A stretch of DNA of 64,000 nt from Amphiura filiformis (lineage: Eukaryota; Echinodermata; Ophiuroidea; Amphilepidida; Amphiuridae), in assembly GCF_039555335.1 (NCBI RefSeq), contig NC_092644.1, forward strand, positions 52,603,365 to 52,667,364. The letters are read 5' to 3'. The position numbers were made by a program, and so were the translations under genes. This document shows positions 10,786-21,800 of the stretch, in pieces (the first letter of the stretch is position 1; every line of letters starts with the position of its first letter). The notes beneath the pieces were generated by a model, which saw only the letters and a list, made by a program, of their open reading frames with translations, did no database searches and was not told where the DNA came from.

Positions 10786-12555
10786 TGTGATTTTGACGGG
10801 ACGCGTGACGTGCGTTTCTCCCTTTTAAACTCCCATTAATTTCAAATCAAAGTGTAAGCATGTATATGGTCAGTTTGTGGTTAAAATTTCGCGTTCAGCT
10901 TGCGACGTTTCAAAATGAATTCTTGCTTCACTTTAAAGTCGGCTCATTTCGTGATCTAAATGTGGTTTGTGCCGCTTTTTCATTGCCATTTTTAGTGTGT
11001 GTGACCCCCGGGTGTGACCCTTTAACAAAAACACCTTGACCTAGTCGGGTCAAGTTCAAACTTTGACCGCCATTTTTAGATCACGGAAATTTTACATTCG
11101 CATGATTGGCAGTATGATCAGCTAGTGGATAGCGTGCAGCAAATGACTGTGTAGAGTGACTGTAGGGCTGTAGACACAAAAGATTTGATGTGTTTTCTAC
11201 ATAGCAATAGCAATAAATAGGTTTGTCGAATGACTGCGCACTGACTGCGGTTCTTGTCAAAGTGACGGTCCTATTCCATTCTGTCATTTTGTGCGCTACC
11301 ATCCACATTGTTACCATCTTTTTCCCTATCTCGTGACAGTATAGGGCATATGCATACACACAACAAAGTTCTATAAACGTTCATATAATGACGTCATCAG
11401 GCTGTTGCATTGGAAATCAATATTTCGCTTCGAACGCTAAAAAGGGCCGTACGAGCTAGAATTTTACCAACACAGTTTGTTTTTCAGGAGAAATACGTTC
11501 AACTGGTTTTTGCAATACACGGCCCTTTGGGATGAATTTACCCGGCAAAAATAAACGTTTTATAGAAAACGTTTTATTATCGGGTTAGGCCTATATAAAA
11601 GGCTATGCATGAAATGTTTTAATGACGTTCCAAAACATTTTTGAAAACCATGCAAAACAAGTTAAACACCGTGTTATTAAAGAAATTTTCATAATGCCTT
11701 TATCTATCCCTACATTTAAATGTTATTGAAACGTTTTGAATAAACCGAAACGTGTTTATAACGTTCGCGCAACCCTTATTTTAATCGAAGATTGGTTAAA
11801 GAGTACAATAAAATGGTGGACGATCGACATCGACAAGGCATTGCGTGGTGACTGTCGAGCAATGATCATAAAATTTGCCGGAATATCTACTTCAATGTCC
11901 ATAGATTATTCAGATGTGTAGCCAGGAAGCCCAGGATAATACTGAATTACATGACAGGCGATTATAGAGACGTCTTGGAAGTTACAGATCGAACTTGATT
12001 CGAATCTATCAGCTTAGTCCGTGCAGTGTAAATCCATGCGGTACACGGCATACGCGATCGAGGCACCGTGTAGTGAACATGTATGCATGTGTATAGTGTC
12101 GTGAAGGCATAATGTGCAACGAATACAGGGAAATTTATCTGCATGGATACTCGTATGTAGTGAACCCGTTGCTTACGATTGCATAAAGTTGTTCAAGGAT
12201 TTCGTATACGGAAAATAAGAGTGTATGTTTTTAACTGACATTTCTGAAGAAAAAAAAATATTGCTTTTTGTTGACCGAGAAAATTAGTTTCATAGCAAAA
12301 AAGGTGTATCTCTGAATTGTGCTGAATCTGCTGATTTTAACATGTATAGATCGAGGTTTTGGTTTAGCGCGACTATGCATAACAAAAGAACTGGTGACCA
12401 CCGTTCTGACTGTATAAATATCACACACAAAAAACACCCAAGAAACATAATGACTAAAAACACATAATAACATCATAAAAATAACCCATTGTTATTTTAA
12501 TACTAAGCAACCAATACCGACATGTGTCTACCCTTTTCTACAGAGTACCCCGGGT
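10786..12555. other. Intergenic stretch, mostly unassigned
   Basis: No gene recognised. Around 11535-11770 there is a segment beginning CCGGCAAAAATAAACG and rich in AAAACGTTTT and AAACATTTT phrases; the same phrases recur at 40570-40720 and 43500-44255, so this is probably another interspersed repeat family. The remaining open frames are short, lack splice context and show no recognisable domains. Confidence 0.4.
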
Positions 12556-12660
12556 CTTGGACACCCGGGGGCACTACCACTTTGGAGGTGACGCGTAGGC
12601 GGCTACGGTAGGGCTGTTAAGACCCCCCTTTTCAGCGTCGCTGTCACCCAAAGACCCCAT

Positions 12661-13957
12661 CATGATGCAGTCATGTCTACAGTAGAATTCAATTCGACCT
12701 TTGCAGGACTTAAACCCCATTGAAAGCTATTAAACCAAGATAACACTCATTGAAAACAGCTCAACTGATTAAATCATATCTTCTCTGGTTAAATACACAC
12801 ATCATATGTTTCTGCTTTTACACGTAGACCTACAATGGAGCAATGCGCTGGGATTATCCTTTCAGTTGGGTGAACGATTATAAAGATTTCACATCACCAA
12901 ATAATGTCTCTAAACGCTTTCCGTCCCGATGCAGTGTTTTTGCATTTCGGTAAAAGTTGACCAACATTAAATCAATATCAAAATCAAAAATAAATTGGCA
13001 GATTTTGTGCAAAATTTGTGCCAGTTATTAAATGTAGGCTTGAATCAAGCATCTGCCAAGATTTAAAAAGACTCAGTACTTTTATTCAGATTTTAAATGC
13101 ATTTCTCAAGACGCCAGTTTCTAGGTAATATTACAAGTGGCGCTATTCTGAAAATTAGGTGAACAAACTTGATAATCTTCGCGGTCCAGTAGTTCGAAAA
13201 TTCAATGGTCAACTATATATATCTTTTTGTTTGTTTACTTGCTTATTTGTTTATCTTTCAGGAAAATATTACTTCGAAAAATTGAGTCGCTTCGTAAGGT
13301 AGGTAGAGCCATTTGAATAGAGCCTATTTTGTACACAAAGTATAGGGAAATTTATTGGTATTGTGATACCTAAAGCGAGCGCTAGAGAACAATTGTGTGT
13401 GGTCTTTGTATACGAAATGAGACAATACGTGCTTATTGTTAACCAGCGTTCTTGAAAATGAGAAACATGGTGGTTTGCAGACTTAACACGGTTTGGAAAT
13501 AATTTCTTCATATTTTTGGTGTTATCTGTCGTTTACATATCCTTCCTAAAACACCAAAGTGCGAATATTTCCAAACATCTAAATTAGCTAAAAATTTAGG
13601 ACATGTTACAAAACTATATTGTCTAGAATTTTAGAAGAGTACTTTTAATATTGGCCGGTTATTTTCACACAGCGACGTTAACTAGGCAATGTACTATTAC
13701 CTATAACATTAACTAAAACACCAAAGTGCGAATATTATTTTCCAAACATCTAAATTAGCTAAAAATTTAGGACATGTTACAAAACTATATTTTCTAGAAC
13801 TTTAGAAGAGTACTTTTAATATTGGCCGGTTATTTTTCACACAGCGACGTTAACTAGGCCATATCCCCATACTTTTTACGTAGGCTATTTGTAGAGGTCA
13901 CGCGTCAATGGGAAAGAGCATTGTGTATTATGTATAGGAAAACGGACAGTAACTGCA
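12661..13957 (+). mobile_element. Nested ~1.3 kb element with CATnnTGCAGT ends
   Basis: Sits inside the CCCGGGGG MITE between its CACCCAAAGACCCCAT phrase and its TATTTTTTTAC phrase, which adjoin in the uninterrupted copy. Ends are CATGATGCAGTCATG and, inverted, CATACTGCAGTTACTG. A second, shorter copy lies reversed at 20110-20958. It contains a ~145-bp direct duplication (13549-13695 and 13717-13860) separated by about 22 bases. No transposase-like reading frame was found, so the class is unknown. Confidence 0.6.
13549..13860 (+). repeat. Internal direct duplication in the nested element
   Basis: Two units of about 145 bases, both starting AAAACACCAAAGTGCGAATAT and ending CACAGCGACGTTAACTAGGC, differ by a few substitutions and small indels. 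The reversed copy of the element at 20.2-20.6 kb has two corresponding units that are more diverged, so the duplication probably predates the spread of the element. Confidence 0.75.
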
Positions 13958-14411
13958 GTATGTATTTTTTTACATTTACGAACACATGCTCTGTCACCCG
14001 AAGACCCCTTATTTTTCCATTTGATCTGTCACCCAAAGACCCTTATTTTTCAATTTGAACAGCAACTTGCATTTATCACTGAATTTGTTACTTTTTTGAA
14101 GAAGAAAAAACAAAGAAATTTGAAGCCATTTACTTAGAACCAGAAATTCGATGTTCGAGGTTTTTGTGGCGCTGTTTCGGCTCTCACCCAAAGATTCCAT
14201 TTAATAAAAGGTCATGTTCTCCCGGGATGTTCTCACTCATTGACCCCATATTTTTTACATTTTGCTCTCATCGAATGTCAAAACTCATGCTCTCACCCAA
14301 TGACCCCATATTTTTTACATTTTGCTCTCACCGAATGCCCCTTAACTGCGAAAGTGACAGCCCTACACCTATATCCATTTCATATTGAAGTGCCCCCCCC
14401 GGGCTTGGATA

Positions 14412-15740
14412 CATGTTAATTTTAGACACTTCATGTTAAATGCGTGTTTAAAGAAGCATAGCTGTGTAAAGAAGTGCTACATATGTATGGAAGTAAAATC
14501 AATCACCTCCTCTTTTTGTCACTGCATGATCAAACAAGAGAGTATGTAATTACATCTTCTCTGATCAAACCTAAAAGAGATCTCAAGGTTTTTCTTTCCT
14601 TTTTCCGTGTTTGTGTTGTTCCATAAAGAATAAAATTAGATAAGGAAGGACGGGAAGGTTAAAAGTGTCGATTGTGTTTCTCAGTAAATAAAAAGATGAG
14701 GTAGTGTCATCGTGATAATAGTAGAAAGTAATATTTCCATGATCTCATCTTCTCGAGTTTCTCGTATAGCCTATTTTTCCTCTGCCTCCGATTTCATTAC
14801 AGATGAGGTTTGGGGCAGAGCCAGGGAAGGATTATGTTTTTAGAGCTTCATCGAACTTTTAGTTTGATCCCTTACAGCATATAACCGCATCGAAACTTGT
14901 TTTTAATTTTTCAGATTTGTACACAAGAATAAATTACAGAGAATGGACTAATTGATCATTTAATTTTCAACAATTCAATACGTGTTTCGGCATTTGTTGA
15001 GTAAAGGTGGTTGTCAACACTCTATCATGGTTATTCTAGTTAACTTGGAAATGCTGAATTGGAACCTTAGAACTACACTACACCAAGAAATAAAGTATCA
15101 AACTTGTTTGTTAGCATTTTTTTTAAAGTAGTAACATTATAAATCAGATGAGTGCGGTAATTTCATTCAATAATGTTTAGGGGCCATAACATTTGTTCTG
15201 CCAAATCGACAAACCGAGTTTATACTGGAGTCCTATTACACCGAAAAAAAAACCACTTTTCACTTTCAGCACCATGAGAACAGGAAAGAGAATGAAAATC
15301 ATGATTGCCAGTTTCTGATCCTTTTACACATGGTATTTATATATAGTTCATTTAGCCAGAGTAGATGTGAGCTTCTCTCATCTTCTCTGATTTTATTGTC
15401 CAGTCATCTCACTGCTTGATCGCGTCACTGCATTTACATAAAAATATGACAGACCCAGGGTCACAAAAAAGTACCAGAAAATCTGATGCGTAAACATGAA
15501 AATGGGTGGAGCTGGTATCGAAAGGTACAGTAGTACTATATGTATTTGCTTAAATGTATATAAATAATTTACCTCTATGGTTATTCTTCCGTTGGTTTAG
15601 TTATACTTCAGTTGGTTGCAATAATACCGGGCAATAATAGTACTTTGGACCAATAAATGTCGCTGTTTTTTCCAGTACAAATACATACGAGAAAGTTCAT
15701 TCGTTAGTGATCGATCGCATATCGCTGTTAACGACAAGAG
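14412..15740. other. Upstream flank of the CAP gene, no gene seen
   Basis: About 1.3 kb of AT-rich sequence without a recognisable gene, inverted ends or tandem repeats. It should hold the distal promoter of the CAP-domain gene that starts at 15860. Confidence 0.4.
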
Positions 15741-15748
15741 TATAAATA
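15741..15748 (+). promoter_or_regulatory. Candidate TATA box of the CAP gene
   Basis: TATAAATA lies 112-119 bases upstream of the start codon at 15860, which would place transcription start near 15770 and give a short 5' UTR. A second possible TATA-like site, TATAAAA, is at about 15785-15791. Sequence alone cannot choose between them. Confidence 0.4.
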
Positions 15749-15859
15749 GTGTAAGCAATGTGCAAAATTATCGCGAGTGATTGATTATAAAATTGTCCAG
15801 ACTTATCTAGATAGGCCAGAGTGTGCTTGTATGCATGCATGCTTTGCTTCTGAAGAAAA

Positions 15860-18800
15860 ATGAATACATCTTCAAGAAACACACTTCTGTTTTTCCATAT
15901 CTTGTTATTTTGCACCTATTTTAAATATGTGCAAATGACAGATGTTAACGGTAATGATGGCGAAAAAGTGAGAATGATTGGCAAATCCAATAAATCTTAC
16001 TTCAACGTACCGGTTTCGATGCATCATGAGAGACGTAGAAGGGATCTAACTTATCCAGGTTCGGTAGTGGATTACACAGAGCAGGAGAAGATGGGTATAT
16101 TGGAAAGACATCGTGAGTTACGGAGTCAAGTGGCACCAGAAGCAGCAAATATGGAATATATGGTAAGATCATCGTTTGTTTATACCACAAAAGTTTTCCT
16201 TACCGCCTCTTCTTTATTCGAAACTGCACTCCTCTTCATCTTTCATTTTGTTTTCTCTCTCCTAGACTATGCCCGGGGGGCACTCCAACTTTGGAGGTGA
16301 CGCGTATGTAGGGCTGTTAAGACCCCCCTTTTCAGCATCGCTGTCACCCAAAGACCCCATATTTTTTTACGAACACATGCTCGCTCCGCGCTCTGTCACC
16401 CGAAGACCCCCTATTTTTCCATTTGATCTGTCACCCAACATGCCCAAAGACCCTTATAAGTTCAATTTGAACAGCAACTTTCATTTATCACTGATTTTGT
16501 TACTTATTTTGAAAAAAATAAAGAAATTTGAAGCCATTTAGAACTAGAAATTCGATTTTCGAGGTTTTTGTGGCGCTGTTTTGGTTCTCACCCAAAGATT
16601 CCATTTAAAAAAGGTCATGTTCTCACCCAATGACCCCATATTTTTTACATTTTGCTCTCACCGAATGCCAAAAATCATGCTCTCACCCAATGACCCCATA
16701 TTTTTTACATGTTGCTCTCACCGAATGCCCCTTAGTGCGAAAGCGCTAGCCCTACACCTATATCCATATCAAATTGAAGTGCCCCCGGGAGACTATGCCA
16801 TAGTCGAATTTTGATAAATAAAACATGTTATTAATCATGATGAAAGCATTCAGTTGAACTCGAAATTATACTGATATTTATTACATCAAAATACTAGTAT
16901 AAAATTGTTATGAAAAAGTTTATATAATTAAATTAGTGACAGTAAAAGTAAAGTATACGTAGGCTTATATTATTGAATGCAACATCATAATGTCATTATA
17001 TAAGCACTTCAATACTGAACAATTCTGATTTTAGAATCTACCCGTTTATTAATCGCATAAGTCCCAGTTAAAAAAAGATGATCAGTTGTGAAAATCTATC
17101 AATTGTGCACAAATTAATTAAATCGTAGTTTTAAGCTTAAATTCAATATCCAGAGTATGCACAATGGGCAAGTGGACTACGGGGTAGTCTCTCTCTCTCC
17201 CAGCTTATTATCTATAAGACCAACATCCAAAGTCTGCTGTTACAGCTCATTTGTTTTTTATAAAAAATTATGACTATTGTAATTTGTCGACAATCATATG
17301 GTTTTGCCGACAACAGTCTCTTTTTGCCGACAATATTTAGAATTGGGGTATCACCCCCATACCCCCCCTAGCGACGGCTCTGATTTTTGTGAGGACTTTC
17401 CTCCCTAGAAAATTGAGGCGTGTACGACCTAAAATTTCTTTTGAACGGAAAAATGGTTTATCCTTAGTGTAAGAGAGCACGAAATACTAATAGGATTAGA
17501 GTTAGGGTTAGGAATTAGGGTTAGGGTAATGGTTAGGGTTAGGGTAGGATTAGGGTTAGGGTTAGGATTAGAGTTGGGATTTGTTTGGTATTCTCTTACA
17601 CGAAGGATACACCGGAAAATTGCAAAGCATTATTGGGTTGGAGAATAACACCACAGGCTCTTTGCTTTAATTTTTCTAGTATTGGGATGACGACTTGGCT
17701 ACAATGGGTGAAACCTGGTCTTCAGCTTGTATATGGGAACACGACAAGGGTCGCCTGGATAACATTTCACCGTATGACTCCTTTGGACAAAATCTATGGC
17801 TTGGAACAGGAAATTTGGGCTCACCTCCAAGTGGCACCGGAGCGACCAATAATTGGTACAACGAAGAACAGGATTACGATTATAACGCTCATAGCTGCTC
17901 GGGAGTCTGTGGTCACTACACCCAAGTAAGTTATCACACATTTTTTTCTGCATTTTTATCTGTCGATATACCAAAATGACAACATTTACACATGTATGAT
18001 AAGTAGGGTGGGGCGAAAAACACTTTTTTTTCGGATCGACTTGGAACTCTCAGAGAATTTCACTGGGGTACATACTAGTATTGTGCTGAAATATCAGTAA
18101 GATCGAAGCTTAGCATGTTTCACACGGGCAGTAGATTTTCACAAAATCCCTACTTTTTGCTATTTCTTACTATATAACTCTATATAGAGGAATCAGTAGA
18201 AACAATCTGGGAAATGTAGGCATTCAGATACTATCATATAACCAATATTTAACACTTTGGGTAGTTTGTTTGGACCCTCTAGAACATCGCCAAATAGCAA
18301 GTCTCCAATTGGTTATCATTATTTTTGCTAAAGACACGTTTGTAAGTTAAATATTATTGATATTTGAGTTGCTATATTAAGGGGTAGTGGTAGCATTATG
18401 GAGCATTTCCTCAGTTCTACAAATGTGGTATTGTTGCATAGATATGAACTGCAGCATTGCCAACAAGAATGTGTCTTTAAAAAAGACAAGTTCACGGATC
18501 AGGTGTATAGTACATGTACTTTGAGCTACTTTGGTCTAAAATTTAATATTCATATCTAACCTACTCTGCACTTATTCGACAATAAATAAGTGATATGAGG
18601 CTTAATAATGATACCTGCGTCTTGACTCTGGAAAACAATATTTTTAAAAACCTCATTTTGCATTTAGGTTTTTATTGCGTTGCAAAGTAGCAAAACTTTC
18701 TTTATAATTATATGGCCCAATTTATGCCTGGAAAAGGCTATCCCCTCTTACAGCCTATCAACAGGTCTGATTTCTATAATGAGGTGTCACCGGGTTTGCA

Positions 18801-21800
18801 AGAGATAATTAATGCCAAATCTAAACACCATGAAATTCACCACATCACGACCAAGCTCACATTGGGCGCCCCATTCCTTTTTTAAAGGAATTTTTATGTC
18901 AGGGTCATGGTCCAGCTTTTATATGAACACCAATATTATACAGGTTTATACACATGGGTTATTACAAGAGTCAATAAACATTCAATTAACTGGGTTATTA
19001 CAAGAGTCAATAAACATTCAATTAACTATAGATAATGGACTTAGTTTTGTGCAATGTAATTATATTAAACTTTTTCTGAAGTAAATCGCCTGCTTCATAG
19101 TTTTCTAATTACAGATGATATGTTAATTTGTGATTAGGCCTGACCATGAAATGGTAGTTTTGATTAAGCAATCAGTTATGTGTATTGTCAGCATGTGATG
19201 GCTATAAGCCAATTACAAACATGTTTATAAAAAAGGCTAAAAAATTCCTCCACTTAACAGACTCTTTCCCGGGTGTAAGGCTAAATATTAAGTTGTCATG
19301 TGTGGCAAGATTAGATAAAGGCATACAAACTAGGGTGTGAGATATTAGGAATTATTTCCTAGCCTCTTAACCACACTGGTTAACCACATATAGCTATTCA
19401 AGACACAGGACATGTAAGGGATAAACTGTGCATATGAGATGTGGGTGCAAGTGGCATCATTTCACTGCCGTGAAAAAAAGAAAGAAAGATATATGATTTT
19501 CGGATATCCATGTTTTGACCAGAGGTCAAAAGGTCATACAACCGTGAAATTACTACAAATTAGGCGTCACACTTTAACCCCTTGTCAAGTCAAAGCTGCT
19601 CTAAAATCTTATCTGAGCCCCCCGCAGGAAAAGATCCTGGACACACCGGTGCTATTAGTGTCATAGATGTGCTAAATTAGCCTGTTAAACAAAGGTGCCA
19701 AAATCGAAATTTTGATGATTTTTACGATCCTCCGGATGAGCAATCACTGAATGGGCCTGTAACTGTGAAAGGGCGATTTGGTATTTCCCCCTTTCCTATG
19801 ACTGGTGTCATTTCCACCCTGATTGTCGGTTCGCTTTAATAAATTGTTTCTTATCCTTAAAGGTTGTTTGGGCCAAGTCGATCTATCTTGGGTGTGGTCG
19901 AGCGTTTTGTTCTGACGTTAGCAATGGAACGTACAACAATGCATGGATTATGACTTGCCATTATGCTCCTGCGTAAGTAGAGTTTAAAAAAATGAGGGGG
20001 GTGAAAATGGTTCAGTTTCAGTGGATACAAAGTTGACGCAGGCCCCTGCCTACTTTTATTATCCTGGTGCGCATTTACAACGTAGGCATACTATCCGCGC
20101 ATGGCAAATCATACTGCAGTTACTGTCCGTTTTCCTATACACAATACACAGTGCTCTCACCATTGACGTGTGACCTCAACAAATGATGTATGTTGGGAGA
20201 ATGGACACTTGCCTAGTTAACATCACTGTGTGAAAAATAACCAGCCAATATTTTATTTATTCTCCAAAACTTCTAGCAAATATATTTCTCTAACATGACC
20301 TAAAATTACAGCTAGGTTAGATGTTCAGAAATGGTCGCACTTTTGTAAAATATGAGTGAGGGCAAGGCATAGCTAGCCAACTCCCCGTGTTAATTGAATG
20401 GAGATTTGACCGAAAATATTGGTATCGGACCGCTCACTTCTGAAGGATGCCACAAAAACGGTAAAAGCTACATTTAAATTATTCTAAATAGGTTCTAGAA
20501 AATAAAGTTTTGTAACATGTCCTAAATTTTTAGCTAATTTAGATGTTTGGAGAGGGTCGCACTTTTGTGTTTTAGGAAGGATATGTAAACGACAGATAAC
20601 ACCAAAAATATGAAGAAATTATTTCCAAACCGTGTTAAGTCAACAATCATTATGTTGCTCATTTTGAAGAATGCTGGTTAACAAAAAGCAGGTCTTTGTC
20701 TCATTTCGTGAACAATGGTACACATACCATTGTTTCCTTTCATTCCTTTATAATCGGTTACCCAACTGAAGCTGTAATACCAGCTTTATTGCGATGTCGC
20801 ACATTGAAAACAGACACTTGTACACAACCAGAGAAGATCTGATTTAATCAGTTGAGCTGCTTCAATGAGTGTTATCTTGGTTTAATAGCTTTTAATGGGG
20901 TTTAAGTCCTGCAAAGGTCGAGATGAATTCTACTGTAGACATGACTGCATCATGTACGTGGTTACTCATGTCATAGTCAGAGTAGTGCATCTGCATCCAG
21001 GTATAATCCCAGCTTAAAATCCCCACCAGTTCCCCCACATTTCCCGGGATGCAATATTTTTTTCGTAGTTAACATTTGCATTGTGTACATAATGTACATT
21101 AACATTATGAGGCTAGATTCCACATTAGCCTAATGTCATTATTCTTTCCTTTTACTTAGGGGCTGACATTTTCTTCGGAAGGGGGGGTCCCAAAATACAG
21201 GGGGGGGTCATAGAATTTTAAGACCAAAAATAGGGGAGGGGGGTTATAATTTTTTAACACCCAAAATAGGGGGTTATAGAATTATTAAGGGCTGGCGACT
21301 CAAAATGTGCGTACAATCTATGCAACAAATTTTTGTTTCTGTTTCGTTAAGTCGGTAAAAACGCTGCCAATTGACAAATGTAAAATATTAATTTTTGTGT
21401 TTAAAATTTAGCGGAAACTATCAAGGAGTTAGACCATACGTTGCAGGACTAAGCTGTACAGAATGCGAGTCGGGTTCGGGTCAGTGCTTCGAAAACAGTT
21501 GCAGTAAGTAGTGTTTGCATGCTTCATAAATATAGTTCGGCTTTAGGGCCTATACGGTTTTAATTTTGAAAAGAAGCTCAGTTCAGCACGGAAAGTGAGC
21601 TCGGCCATGAACAGTTGACCACTTTATATTTAAAGCTAGGCTATTGAAAATTATATTGAGTGCCGTCATAATACTAAACTTAAAAGTTCTCAAAACTTTT
21701 GCAGGCTTGATACTTCTATATCGCCGGCGCAAATTGAAGGTATTGAATTTGACAAATTTTGTGTACAGTTTGCATAAATATGTTCTTCTACTTCTGGGCA

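Larger units (their letters stand above)
12564..14403. mobile_element. CCCGGGGG-ended MITE, interrupted copy
   Basis: Left end CCCGGGGGCACT and right end inverted, flanked by CTTGGACA at 12556-12563 and CTTGGATA at 14404-14411, a 7/8 match that reads as an old 8-bp target duplication. The outer parts (12564-12660 and 13958-14403) align closely to the uninterrupted copy at 16272-16789: phrases such as GGAGGTGACGCGTA, CTGTCACCCAAAGACCCC and TCACCCAATGACCCCATA occur in both in the same order. The middle is a separate inserted element. Noncoding; probably non-autonomous. Confidence 0.7.

Noticed and set aside
16269-16814. Two frames with repeated S-P-N-D-P-I-F-F-T-F motifs
   Set aside because: These are translations of TCACCCAATGACCCC units inside the CCCGGGGG MITE.
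17585-17979. Frames of 91-114 codons over exon 2 of the CAP gene
   Set aside because: They are alternative-frame or antisense readings of the real exon 17680-17925, whose frame continues the CAP domain.
18005-19830. Possible 1.8-kb DNA transposon bounded by AGGGTGG and CCACCCT
   Set aside because: The inverted match is only about seven bases and I saw no target duplication or transposase.
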